Below, in pieces: positions 1 through 7,105 of a stretch of 10,073 nt of DNA; positions within the stretch are counted from its first letter, which is position 1; the number at the start of each line of letters is the position of its first letter. The notes beneath the pieces are model-generated. The model had not been told where the DNA came from. It worked only from the letters and a program-made list of their open reading frames with translations, and made no database searches. Both the position numbers and the translations under genes were made by a program. The DNA is from Lachnospiraceae bacterium (lineage in GTDB: Bacteria > Bacillota_A > Clostridia > Lachnospirales > Lachnospiraceae), in assembly GCA_017435025.1 (NCBI GenBank), contig JAFSFU010000007.1, positions 1 through 10,073 on the forward strand, read 5' to 3'.

Positions 1-1216
1 ACCATCCTGCAACAGTCTCATTGTCATGTGTTCCTGTGTAAACCACACAGTTCTCACCAAAGTTATGCGGCAGATAGTCGTTGACACCGGTAGTATCTTC
101 CACGTTCCATGCGAACTGCAGAACCTTCATATTCGGGAAACCGCTGTCTTTCACCAGTTTGCGGACACCGGCAGTGATCAGGCCCAGATCTTCAGCAATA
201 TAACTCTTCTTGCCAAGCTCGCGTTCCAGTGTCTTGAAAAGATCCATACCCGGTCCCTTTTCCCAGTGACCATCCTTCGCCTTGCCGGTCTTTGCCGGGA
301 TAGAGAAGTATTCGTCAAAGCCACGGAAGTGATCGATACGAACCACATCATATAATTTAAAACTGTACCATAAGCGTGTTACCCACCAATGGTAATCGGT
401 ATTCTTGTGGAAATCCCAGTCGTATAACGGATTACCCCAAACCTGTCCTTCCTCCGCAAATGGATCCGGCGGACATCCGGCAATCTGCGTCATCTGGTTT
501 TCCTCATTGAGCTGGAATAATTCCGGCTGCGCCCACACATCCGAACCGTCCGGAGAAACATAGATCGGAATATCACCAACAATCTCAATGTGCTTGTCGT
601 TGGCATACTTTTTCAATTTGCTCCACTGCTCATAGAATTTGAACTGCAGATATTTCTGGAATTCAATATCGAAATACAGTTTTCCGCGATAGTAATCCAG
701 CGCCGGACCATAGTGCATGCGAAGATCCTCCGGCCACTGGGTCCATCCCTTGCCTCCGAAGAAGGAACGTGCCGCCATAAACAGCGCATAGTCATCCAGC
801 CACCAGAAATTATCCTGTGTGAACTTTACAAACTCCGGATTGTGACTGATGTCACTGCGCTCATAAGCTTTATGTAATAAAGGAAGGCGATTCTGATACA
901 TCAGTTCATAATCTACCTTCTCCTCGTCGCTTCCAAAATTAACTGCCTCGCACTCTTCCACCGTCAACACACCTTCATTGATCAGTGCATCCAGACTGAT
1001 AAAGTACGGATTTCCTGCAAACGCAGAAAATGCCTGGTACGGAGAATCGTAGGCACCACCGTGGCTGGTGGAACCAAGCGGCAGAATCTGCCAGTATTTC
1101 TGACCGGTTTTCTCCAGCCAATCTACAAAATCATAAGCAGCCTGATCAAAACATCCGATGCCATACTTGGACGGCAGGCTGGTCACAGAGAGTAATACAC
1201 CTGTATGTCGTTTCAT
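1..1216 (-). CDS. malQ: 4-alpha-glucanotransferase (amylomaltase), 5' part only
   Basis: The enzyme transfers alpha-1,4-glucan segments between maltodextrins (GH77 family) in cytoplasmic glycogen and maltodextrin metabolism. The window holds the first 405 codons; the 3' end lies beyond the left edge. The N-terminus has GVLLSVTSLPSKYGIG, the usual start of MalQ, and DSPYQAFSAFAGNPYFIS follows. All three catalytic acids are visible: nucleophile D295 in RIDHFRGF, acid/base E342 in IAEDLG, and transition-state stabiliser D398 in GTHDNETVAGW. These fall within a few residues of the known amylomaltase positions. The ATG at 1216 is preceded by AAGGGAG at good spacing. It lies 66 bp downstream of the Lon-like gene and has its own consensus -10 box, so it is probably a separate housekeeping unit unrelated to the transport genes. 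Identification is very secure. Confidence 0.97.
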   Translation of the reverse strand, partial: MKRHTGVLLSVTSLPSKYGIGCFDQAAYDFVDWLEKTGQKYWQILPLGSTSHGGAYDSPYQAFSAFAGNPYFISLDALINEGVLTVEECEAVNFGSDEEKVDYELMYQNRLPLLHKAYERSDISHNPEFVKFTQDNFWWLDDYALFMAARSFFGGKGWTQWPEDLRMHYGPALDYYRGKLYFDIEFQKYLQFKFYEQWSKLKKYANDKHIEIVGDIPIYVSPDGSDVWAQPELFQLNEENQMTQIAGCPPDPFAEEGQVWGNPLYDWDFHKNTDYHWWVTRLWYSFKLYDVVRIDHFRGFDEYFSIPAKTGKAKDGHWEKGPGMDLFKTLERELGKKSYIAEDLGLITAGVRKLVKDSGFPNMKVLQFAWNVEDTTGVNDYLPHNFGENCVVYTGTHDNETVAGW

Positions 1217-1250
1217 TTTTAAGCTCCCTTCTGTATACTCATAATGTGTT

Positions 1251-1256
1251 ATTATA
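1251..1256 (-). promoter_or_regulatory. candidate -10 box of the malQ promoter
   Basis: A perfect TATAAT lies on the minus strand between the Lon-like gene and malQ, about 35 nt before the malQ ATG, giving a predicted leader of roughly 28 nt. The -35 region is weak: GTGGCA at 18 nt spacing matches 4 of 6 consensus bases. No terminator hairpin is visible between the two genes, so read-through from the Lon-like gene may add to expression. Confidence 0.5.
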
Positions 1257-1282
1257 CTATAATTTCGGATAATATGCCACAC

Positions 1283-2353
1283 CTACTGATTATAATATAT
1301 CGGCGCCAGTATCTGGTCCAGATTTTTTGCTGTGATCGATTTTATAAGAATCGATTTTGCATAGAAGATTCCGATAACTGATTCACAAAGTTTGCGGCAC
1401 AGTCGTTCCAGATCACGGACTCCATCCTCCGGACAGCGACGGATCAATTCGTCCACCGCATCCTCTTCCAGACGAAGACTCTCCGGATGCTCAAACTTGA
1501 CACCTTCCGGATCACACAAGTCATCCAGACAATCCAGCCGATATTCTCTTAACAGCCTCGGCCACAGATATCGCTCCACGATCTGTCTTTTATCAGACGG
1601 AGAATACGGTGGAAGTTCCACGATATCCAAACGATCCTTCAGGATCGGTGACAATGGCTCCAACCGGTTGGCCGTCGCAATGAAAATTACATAGGACAGA
1701 TTCAGCGGAAATCCCAGATAGTTGTCCACAAACTCCGAGCGGTCTGTATCCAGAATATCCAAAAGTACACTTTCCGGATCACCGTGGTCAATAGAGTTTC
1801 CCATCTTATCGATCTCATCCAACAGGATCAGCGGACAAAAGCTCTTGGAACGCACCAGCGCATCCGTGATTCGTCCCGGTCTGGCATCCTTGAAGATTGT
1901 CTGGGATCCACGCAAAAACAGAGCATCCGATACACCGGCAAGAGAAATCTTTACGCACGGGCGTCCCATGGCCGCCGCAATGGAAGCCGCAATCGTCGTC
2001 TTGCCCACACCAGGAGGTCCTGTCAGAAGAAGTACCGCACCATAATTGGTACCCAGATGCTTCTGGCATGCCATGTAGCGCAGAATTTTTTCCTTCACCT
2101 CGTACATGGCATAGTGAGTCCGATCCAAAAGCCTTTTTGCTAATGGAAGATCGATCGTCGGTGAAACATTGGTGGACTTCCAAGGCAATTTCAACAATGT
2201 GCTTAAGTATGCATCTTTCATATCTGCCGGGTCTGACTCGATCAGAAAATTCTGTAGCTCTTCCGGCATACAGGCAAAAGTCTCCGCATCAATTTTATTT
2301 CGAATTCGATATTTTAATTGTTCGTGACGGGTTTTATCTTTTACTTCTTCCAT
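1283..2353 (-). CDS. stand-alone Lon-type AAA+ ATPase lacking the S16 protease domain
   Basis: Predicted cytoplasmic ATPase of 356 aa. Numbered from the ATG at 2353, it carries the pre-AAA Lon signature LPWKS (56-60), Walker A GPPGVGKT (112-119), Walker B LILLDEID (175-182), sensor 1 ATAN (226-229), a putative arginine finger in KDRLDIVEL (R241) and sensor 2 in GVRDLER (R313). These match the Lon AAA+ module motif by motif. The protein stops at ITAKNLDQIL, just where Lon would enter its proteolytic domain, and the large Lon N-terminal domain is also absent. It can therefore unfold or remodel proteins but has no visible Ser-Lys protease dyad. Partner and substrate are unknown. An upstream in-frame TTG at 2368 would add five residues but would place the AGAGGA ribosome site inside the gene. 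It follows the saoD terminator, so it seems separately transcribed. A role with the sao genes is inference only. Confidence 0.9.
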   Translation of the reverse strand: MEEVKDKTRHEQLKYRIRNKIDAETFACMPEELQNFLIESDPADMKDAYLSTLLKLPWKSTNVSPTIDLPLAKRLLDRTHYAMYEVKEKILRYMACQKHLGTNYGAVLLLTGPPGVGKTTIAASIAAAMGRPCVKISLAGVSDALFLRGSQTIFKDARPGRITDALVRSKSFCPLILLDEIDKMGNSIDHGDPESVLLDILDTDRSEFVDNYLGFPLNLSYVIFIATANRLEPLSPILKDRLDIVELPPYSPSDKRQIVERYLWPRLLREYRLDCLDDLCDPEGVKFEHPESLRLEEDAVDELIRRCPEDGVRDLERLCRKLCESVIGIFYAKSILIKSITAKNLDQILAPIYYNQ

Positions 2354-2359
2354 AGTATT

Positions 2360-2365
2360 TCCTCT
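2360..2365 (-). promoter_or_regulatory. ribosome binding site that decides the Lon-like gene start
   Basis: AGAGGA lies six bases before the ATG at 2353. The longer reading frame from TTG 2368 overlaps this site, so ATG 2353 is the better start. Confidence 0.65.
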
Positions 2366-2401
2366 CAAAACAACATGATACTGCTTGTCATTGATACTTC
2401 T

Positions 2402-2410
2402 ATTGTACCA
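2402..2410 (-). promoter_or_regulatory. candidate extended -10 promoter for the Lon-like gene
   Basis: TGGTACAAT reads on the minus strand as an extended -10 element (TGn followed by TACAAT, 5 of 6 consensus). It sits directly downstream of the saoD terminator and about 49 nt before the start codon at 2353. There is no good -35 hexamer; the expected position falls in the terminator T-run. The extended TG could compensate. Confidence 0.4.
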
Positions 2411-2423
2411 TATTCAAAGCAAT

Positions 2424-2467
2424 AAAAAAACTCCTACACTGCCATTTATAGGCAGCATAGGAGTTTT
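2424..2467 (-). terminator. intrinsic terminator closing the sao operon
   Basis: The minus strand shows a 17-bp stem with two internal G-T wobbles: arm AAAACTCCTATGCTGCC, a 7-nt loop TATAAAT, and the matching return arm. A run of seven T follows. It lies 23 nt after the saoD stop codon. On the plus strand the trailing T-run is only four, so it works mainly for minus-strand transcription. It separates the cassette from the Lon-like gene. Confidence 0.93.
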
Positions 2468-2490
2468 CCTCTATATGTTTATAAAAGGAT

Positions 2491-2823
2491 TTACAGTGTG
2501 ATCACCTGATCTACACCAACACTTCCCAGTGCAGCGTATACGTTCGGGAAACATCCGATGCCGGACGGATAGATCAGCTTCTTGTCGATCTCGCGCTTGA
2601 AGCAGCAGCGGTCACATGCCATCAGAAGCATACCAGTCTTCTCGGATAAGTCAGCCAGACGCTGTGCGATCTCGCTGCCCTCAACCAGCATATAGCAGTT
2701 GTCAAAGAAGAACATCATTCCGACAACGTCAACACCGTGAACGCCCTTCTCTAACTGCGGGATAATCATATCCGTTAAAATTTCTCTTGCATGCTCAGAT
2801 TCAAGTAAGTAAGCAACTTTCAT
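2491..2823 (-). CDS. saoD: DsrE-related sulfur-carrier-like protein SaoD
   Basis: Small cytoplasmic protein of 110 aa with a DsrE/DsrF-like layout: an N-terminal strand KVAYLLES, a helix, the hydrophobic strand VVGMMFFFDNCYML, another helix, then LLMACDRCC. DsrE-fold proteins commonly carry a reactive cysteine used in sulfur relay. Here there is a cluster C70-x2-C73-C74 plus C43 and C91. No signal peptide or membrane segment is seen. It is the last gene of the cassette, 33 nt after saoC, with its own excellent ribosome site and a terminator directly downstream. A thiol relay or metal/thiolate-binding role is inferred from the cysteine cluster and neighbours. The SaoD name rests on the recalled description of a DsrE-related member of the sao set. 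Confidence 0.85.
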   Translation of the reverse strand: MKVAYLLESEHAREILTDMIIPQLEKGVHGVDVVGMMFFFDNCYMLVEGSEIAQRLADLSEKTGMLLMACDRCCFKREIDKKLIYPSGIGCFPNVYAALGSVGVDQVITL

Positions 2824-2830
2824 TTGTATA

Positions 2831-2837
2831 TCTCCTT
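2831..2837 (-). promoter_or_regulatory. near-ideal ribosome binding site of saoD
   Basis: AAGGAGA with an A/T-rich spacer (TATACAA) precedes the saoD ATG. It is much stronger than the sites of saoC and saoB, which seem to depend on coupling. This suggests SaoD is translated independently and perhaps more abundantly. Confidence 0.75.
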
Positions 2838-2856
2838 TTATATTTTTTCAATTGCT

Positions 2857-3363
2857 TTAACAGCAATCTTCCATACCTTCTCCAAAAAGATTGATCAGCT
2901 CGCCATCCATAATGCGATAGATCGCATAACCGACCTGACCATTCTTTTCACCTGTGATCAGGGTCTCAATTTCACTCAGCTTATCCATATTAAAGAAGCG
3001 GATATGCTGATTTTCTCTTGGTGCCGGAATCGGTGGTGTCTCGACCAGCACACCATTCTCGTCTGTATACAGGGCAATCGACGCAATATCTTCATCCAGC
3101 TGTGAAATCACGACAATATCCTGGATTCCGTCATTGGTAATGTCTTCTGCACAGGCGAGAAGAATGGTTCGCTCCGGATAGCGATTACAGAATTCCACAA
3201 GCAGCGGATGATCATCTTCCACCATCTCTGCATATGGAACACCGCTCTCTTCCGCAGCTTCATCTTCTTTCTCCTGTAAGAACTGTCTTAAACCGGCCAG
3301 TCCTATCACAGCAATCACCAGCACAAGGACTTTTATAACAAGTGATAATTTTTTATTTTGCAT
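2857..3363 (-). CDS. saoC: membrane-anchored protein with C-terminal Cys-Cys, SaoC
   Basis: A 168-aa protein with an N-terminal membrane segment (about residues 7-25, VIKVLVLVIAVIGLAGL after a basic start) and a probably extracytoplasmic remainder. It ends in GEGMEDCC, so C167 and C168 are the last two residues, encoded TGC TGT before a TAA stop. C59 and C71 are further cysteines. DITNDGIQDIVVI (74-86) resembles the calcium-binding loop of FG-GAP/VCBS-type repeats. This fits my recollection of SaoC as a protein ending in Cys-Cys or Sec-Cys. The start codon overlaps the end of saoE by 11 bp and has only a weak ribosome site, implying translational coupling to saoE. A mobile C-terminal dithiol is well suited to passing a metal or disulfide to a partner, as in MerA-type tails; that comparison is inference. 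Confidence 0.85.
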   Translation of the reverse strand: MQNKKLSLVIKVLVLVIAVIGLAGLRQFLQEKEDEAAEESGVPYAEMVEDDHPLLVEFCNRYPERTILLACAEDITNDGIQDIVVISQLDEDIASIALYTDENGVLVETPPIPAPRENQHIRFFNMDKLSEIETLITGEKNGQVGYAIYRIMDGELINLFGEGMEDCC

Positions 3364-4441
3364 GAGACTTCATCTCTTTCTTTGCCCAGCGATATAATGC
3401 GATACAAGCATATCCCACCATGATCATGCTGCAGATCAGCTGGAGCCACTCCGGGAAATCGATGATAAACGCATTGGCGCTGGAAATGCTGTTGGTCACA
3501 CGGTCAAAATCAAGTACCGGCTGGAAATTCGGCAGCAGAATATTCGCAAGCATACCGCCAATCTGCGAAATGATAATAACGGACACCGCATACAATGTAA
3601 CTGCACGCTTACCGATCATCTTACGGATACTGATCAGCTCAGCAATATTGGTTGCACATCCTGCTGTCAGGAATGTGATCGCAACACCCGGAGCCGCACC
3701 GCTGGCAACAATTGCCGCGATAAACGGGATATGACCTACAGCACATACATACATCAGTGCTGCTACAACAGTGATTCCAAGAAGGGAAACCATGGTCGGT
3801 TCACCCAGATATCTCTGGATCGCACCCTGAGGAACAACTGTAAAGAGCAGACCTGCGATCAGCATACCGGAAACGGTGAATTTGCTGATTACCACAGCAA
3901 GTTCCGTGAATGCCCAATGGAGTCCGGATTTGATTCTCTGACTCACGGAACGTTTCGCCTTAGCCAGATTCAACTGAATGCGCTTTGCTTCATATGCCGG
4001 CTTGTAGTATAGTTCCTCGCCACCGAGGCGATTGGCGATCAATCCGATCAGCAACGGGCCGAAAAATCCCATAAGCACATAAATGATCGTGATCTGCGGT
4101 CCCAGCAATCCGAGAGAAAGAATAATCGCGATCGGATTGATCATCGGGGACGAAGTCATAAATGTTAATACCGGTCCCAAATATGCACCGGAATAATACA
4201 TACTGATACCGAGCGGAATTGTTCCGCAGCTGCAGATCGGCAGACACATACCGGTCAGAGTTGTGGACAGAATTCCTTTGATGCTGGTAGAACCGATATG
4301 TGACTTCTTCATCGCATCGGTATTAACAAACTCATGGATTGCTCCGGCGATAGTAAAGCTGAAAAGAATCCACGGGGATGCACTGTTCAGCATGCTCAAG
4401 GCGGAAAGAAGGACATCTTTGATAAATTCTACAATATACAT
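3353..4441 (-). CDS. saoE: UPF0718/ArsP-like permease SaoE, candidate organometal efflux protein
   Basis: Integral membrane protein of 362 aa with about eight hydrophobic segments. It has the hallmark first-half motif GMCLPICSCGTIPLG (64-78), followed by SSPMINP. A related second-half block holds C233 in YVCAVGHIPF and C262 in TAGCATNIAEL (259-269), giving an apparent internal two-fold repeat. The central region (about 145-178) is polar and basic, a likely cytoplasmic loop. The family (DUF318, including YraQ and ArsP) contains organoarsenical efflux permeases, and the membrane cysteines would suit a thiophilic cargo. It lies 34 nt after saoT and overlaps saoC by 11 bp. Export direction follows from family knowledge and from the SaoE name as I recall it, not from this sequence alone. 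Confidence 0.88.
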   Translation of the reverse strand: MYIVEFIKDVLLSALSMLNSASPWILFSFTIAGAIHEFVNTDAMKKSHIGSTSIKGILSTTLTGMCLPICSCGTIPLGISMYYSGAYLGPVLTFMTSSPMINPIAIILSLGLLGPQITIIYVLMGFFGPLLIGLIANRLGGEELYYKPAYEAKRIQLNLAKAKRSVSQRIKSGLHWAFTELAVVISKFTVSGMLIAGLLFTVVPQGAIQRYLGEPTMVSLLGITVVAALMYVCAVGHIPFIAAIVASGAAPGVAITFLTAGCATNIAELISIRKMIGKRAVTLYAVSVIIISQIGGMLANILLPNFQPVLDFDRVTNSISSANAFIIDFPEWLQLICSMIMVGYACIALYRWAKKEMKSHAK

Positions 4442-4475
4442 CTCTAACTATCCCTACACTTTTCTAATATACTTA

Positions 4476-4733
4476 TTATTTTGCAGACTCAGACAGTCTC
4501 TGGAATGTTTTCATGATATCCATTCTGGTGAGTTCCGGAAGAACTTCGGACTCATTGATTACCAGCATACTGCTTGTCACAACACCGTATTTCGGAATGT
4601 AATCGGTGTCTTCGCCGGCTACATATACACGGGTTTCAACCTCCGGAAACTTCGGTGCCAGTTCTCTCACAAACTGACATAACGCATCACAACAAGAACA
4701 TGCAAGAATAAATTCAACGCACGGGTGTTTCAT
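4476..4733 (-). CDS. saoT: minimal thioredoxin-like protein SaoT
   Basis: An 85-aa thioredoxin-fold protein: strand VEFILA, then an active-site region A-C12-S-C14-C15-D-A-L-C19, a helix, strand ETRVYVAGED, then YGVVTSSMLVIN as the strand after the usual cis-proline site. The normal CxxC is replaced by a denser C-S-C-C-x3-C cluster, and the cis-proline position reads S-S instead of T-P. C5 is an additional cysteine. No signal peptide is evident, so it is probably cytoplasmic. It lies 26 nt after saoA, with GGGAGAGG as ribosome site, and 34 nt before saoE. The likely role is handling or reducing a thiol-bound metal or organometal before transport (inference). Selenocysteine versions are expected in relatives; here all positions are Cys. 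Confidence 0.85.
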   Translation of the reverse strand: MKHPCVEFILACSCCDALCQFVRELAPKFPEVETRVYVAGEDTDYIPKYGVVTSSMLVINESEVLPELTRMDIMKTFQRLSESAK

Positions 4734-4759
4734 AATAAATACCTCTCCCTTTCAAAAAA

Positions 4760-5530
4760 TTATTTTACTACTACTCCCTGGAACGCATCACGCAGGAGAT
4801 TTGTTAACTGAAATACATACCGTTCATATTCAGCACTCGAACGATCTCTCTGGCGCGGCAGATCAATCTTTACGTTACCAACGATCTCTCCCCTTTCACG
4901 GCCGAATACAATGACACGGTCGCTGAGGAATACGGACTCCGAAACATCATGGGTTACCATGACAACCGTAATCTTTGCTTCCTGTACCATGCGCTCAAGC
5001 TCATTCTGCATCAGCTCACGCATCTGGAAATCCACAGCTCCGAGCGGTTCATCCAGCAACAGAACTTTTGGCTGACCAACTAACGCACGGGCAACGGCGG
5101 TTCTCTGCTGCATACCACCGGAAAGCTGGATCGGGAATTTCTTTCTGTGTTCTGTCAAATGTGCCATCTCAAGGGCTTTTTCTATGCGTTCCTTCTTCTC
5201 TGCTTCCGGAATATTCTGGAACTTCAGACCATAGGCCACATTCTTTTCAACAGTCATCCACGGAAAAAGGGCATAGTTCTGGAATACATAGCCACGCTCA
5301 GAGGACGGACCTTCAATCTTTTTATCATCCAGTAAGATAGCGCCGTCTGTCACTTCCTGGAAACCGCCCATCATAGAAAGCAGCGTTGTTTTTCCACAAC
5401 CGGACGGGCCCAACAAAGAAATGAACTCGCCGTCTTCCACTTCAAAATTGACATCTTCCAGAACGACCTGCACCTCACCCGGACGATCTGTGAAGATTTT
5501 GCTTACATGATCAACCTTAAGCCTTACCAT
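4760..5530 (-). CDS. saoA: ABC transporter ATP-binding protein SaoA
   Basis: ATPase subunit of 256 aa that powers the SaoP permease at the cytoplasmic membrane face. All canonical elements are present: Walker A GPSGCGKT (41-48), Q-loop Q84 in VFQNYALFPWMTV, signature LSGGMQQR (136-143), Walker B VLLLDEP (156-162) with D-loop AVD, and switch H194 in VTHDVSES. Sequence style and length place it with the nitrate/sulfonate/taurine importers (TauB/SsuB type). Nothing in the ATPase itself reveals the cargo. The start at 5530 overlaps the end of saoP by 14 bp and has GGAGG seven bases upstream, so translation is coupled. saoT follows after 26 nt. Confidence 0.93.
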   Translation of the reverse strand: MVRLKVDHVSKIFTDRPGEVQVVLEDVNFEVEDGEFISLLGPSGCGKTTLLSMMGGFQEVTDGAILLDDKKIEGPSSERGYVFQNYALFPWMTVEKNVAYGLKFQNIPEAEKKERIEKALEMAHLTEHRKKFPIQLSGGMQQRTAVARALVGQPKVLLLDEPLGAVDFQMRELMQNELERMVQEAKITVVMVTHDVSESVFLSDRVIVFGRERGEIVGNVKIDLPRQRDRSSAEYERYVFQLTNLLRDAFQGVVVK

Positions 5531-6329
5531 CTTTAAACCTCCATCCTGTCAACTTGCGTTCAACCAGACGGATCAGCTGGTCCATTGCAAAACCTACGAT
5601 CGCAGACATGATCATAAGCGCATATAACTTTGAAGTCTGCATACGCTCCTGTGCCTCGATCATCAGATAACCAAAACCTTTGCTGGTCGCAATAAATTCT
5701 GCACAGATAACACTCATCCATCCGGAACCGACTGCCAGACGCAGACCGGTCAGGAATGCCGGCATTGCACCCGGGATAATAACATCACGGAAAATAGCCG
5801 GTGTGCTTGCACCCATACTGCGAGCCGCATTGATATAATTTCTGTCAATTCCCGTTACACCGGAAATAGTGTTGATGATCAACGGGAACACCGCACTCAT
5901 GAAGATCATGAAAATCGTAGGACCTTCACCTAAGCCGAACCAGATAATGGATAACGGAACCCAGGCCATGATCGGTACCTGACGAATAGAATTGACAAAC
6001 GGAGAAAGGAGCATCATCACCTTATCCGAGTAACCCATCAGCAGACCGAGCACAGTACCCACAATCAATCCATAAAATGATCCCAGTAAAACACGCCATA
6101 AGGTGATACCCATATTGGTCATGGTACGCTTATTGATCCATGCAGTGAAAAATTCCGTCATAGTCTCAGTAAAATCCGGCAAAACCAGCGGTTTACCGAT
6201 CATGCGGGCAGCAAAGAACCAAGCAACACACAGTGCGCTCATAACACCCACATTCATGAATCTGACTTTCATGGCTTTCTTTTTGTCCCAGTTTGCAGGG
6301 ATCCGAATCGTACGGTCACGGTTTTCCAA
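5517..6329 (-). CDS. saoP: ABC transporter permease SaoP
   Basis: Membrane subunit of 270 aa, TauC/SsuC type, with about six hydrophobic segments. The EAA-type coupling loop NAARSMGASTPAIFRDVIIP (167-186) contacts the ATPase. RQVPIMAWVPLSIIWFGLGEGP (116-137) is the familiar family signature. The chosen start is a TTG at 6329 with a superb ribosome site (AGGAGGTGG) upstream. This makes a 61-bp overlap with saoB. The alternative is ATG 6272, giving 251 aa and an ATGA overlap with the saoB stop, but it has no good ribosome site and begins almost inside the first membrane segment. Only one permease gene serves two binding-protein-like neighbours, so it presumably forms a homodimer. Confidence 0.9.
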   Translation of the reverse strand: MENRDRTIRIPANWDKKKAMKVRFMNVGVMSALCVAWFFAARMIGKPLVLPDFTETMTEFFTAWINKRTMTNMGITLWRVLLGSFYGLIVGTVLGLLMGYSDKVMMLLSPFVNSIRQVPIMAWVPLSIIWFGLGEGPTIFMIFMSAVFPLIINTISGVTGIDRNYINAARSMGASTPAIFRDVIIPGAMPAFLTGLRLAVGSGWMSVICAEFIATSKGFGYLMIEAQERMQTSKLYALMIMSAIVGFAMDQLIRLVERKLTGWRFKDGKA

Positions 6330-7102
6330 AATTCAGCCACCTCCTCTTTATTTTCTGTTTCCAGATACTCACATAACATTTCAAGTAACACATCTTCGTC
6401 TGCGAGAGATTGTACCGTTTCGTTATAACCGGCGATCAATTCCTGCAGACGTACATCCGACATCAGTTCATCCTGTACGATCATAATCGAAGTCACGACT
6501 TCATCTGAGATGGATTCTGTCGGATAATTTAACTTAAGAGCAAGAGCCGCATCCAGCATAATTGCGTCAACCGCCTTGTTTTCCAACGCGTATGGCAAAG
6601 CCGAAGCAAACATAGGCTGCAAGTCTTTGTCTGTTCCAAATACCTCTTCCAGCAATTGTCGCTGTTCATCTCGCCCATTCATATAGCCGATGACGGACAG
6701 CTCACTGGGACTGTCAGGTCTTCTGACCAATACATTACCGTCGTACACCAGCTCGCCAAGAACGGTATACTGCTTCCCGGTCTCCTCCAGATCAATCAGA
6801 GCATCCGGGCAGAGGACTGCAACATCGACCTCACCTGTAGAGAGAGCAAACTGCGCATTGGAGCCACAGCAGTCTCCCATGTTGATTGCATCCAAACCGA
6901 TATCTGCCCGTTCCGCCGGCAGATCCTGCAATGCCTTCTGCAACACCAGACCTGCAATATCGTCTCCATATGCGATCACAAGCGGTTCTTCCTTTTTACA
7001 CGCGTGCGTGTTCGTATGGGAATCCCATACGAACACTGCCACAATCGCGATCATCGCAAGCAAAACAATGCTGCGCACTCTCGAACCATTATTAATTTTC
7101 AT
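6269..7102 (-). CDS. saoB: membrane-anchored ABC substrate-binding-like protein SaoB
   Basis: A 277-aa protein with a basic start and a hydrophobic segment (residues 11-26) that serves as signal anchor. C35 follows, but no standard lipobox is present. The rest resembles a periplasmic-binding-protein fold: KEEPLVIAYGDD, then NMGDCCGSNAQFALSTGEVDVAVLCPD, which aligns in style with the ligand-loop region of SsuA/TauA proteins. C78-C79 sits where the substrate loop begins and C98 follows shortly after. I recall SaoB as a binding (seleno)protein of the sao set, and the DCCGS motif fits. It starts 3 nt after the saoX stop with a weak ribosome site, so it is coupled to saoX. Its 3' end overlaps saoP. 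A perfect 29-nt palindrome lies in the anchor region (7008-7036). The exact division of labour with SaoX is unknown. Confidence 0.84.
   Translation of the reverse strand: MKINNGSRVRSIVLLAMIAIVAVFVWDSHTNTHACKKEEPLVIAYGDDIAGLVLQKALQDLPAERADIGLDAINMGDCCGSNAQFALSTGEVDVAVLCPDALIDLEETGKQYTVLGELVYDGNVLVRRPDSPSELSVIGYMNGRDEQRQLLEEVFGTDKDLQPMFASALPYALENKAVDAIMLDAALALKLNYPTESISDEVVTSIMIVQDELMSDVRLQELIAGYNETVQSLADEDVLLEMLCEYLETENKEEVAEFWKTVTVRFGSLQTGTKRKP
6337..6345 (-). promoter_or_regulatory. ribosome binding site supporting the TTG start of saoP
   Basis: AGGAGGTGG, complementary to the 16S rRNA tail over most of its length, lies seven bases before TTG 6329, inside the saoB coding region. It favours the TTG over the downstream ATG at 6272. 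Caution: the same bases encode Glu-Glu-Val-Ala in saoB, so a chance match is possible. Confidence 0.55.
7008..7036. repeat. perfect 29-nt palindrome inside saoB
   Basis: Left arm GTGTTCGTATGGGA (7008-7021) and right arm TCCCATACGAACAC (7023-7036) are exact reverse complements around the single base 7022; all 14 pairs were checked. It covers codons 23 to 32 of saoB, between the hydrophobic anchor and C35. A smaller inverted repeat (ACACGC, GT, GCGTGT; 6998-7011) abuts it. In mRNA it would form a very stable hairpin 66 nt after the saoB start. Function is unknown. Confidence 0.9.
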
Positions 7103-7105
7103 GGA

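Noticed and set aside
1335..1355. Inverted repeat ATCGATT / AATCGAT with a 7-nt loop near the 3' end of the Lon-like gene
   Set aside because: Seven-bp arms at this spacing are expected by chance, it lies within coding sequence, and no T-run follows.
1283..2353. Intact Lon protease or a lon pseudogene
   Set aside because: There is no S16 domain or N-domain. The gene has a proper start, ribosome site, uninterrupted frame and all ATPase motifs, so neither an intact protease nor clear decay fits.
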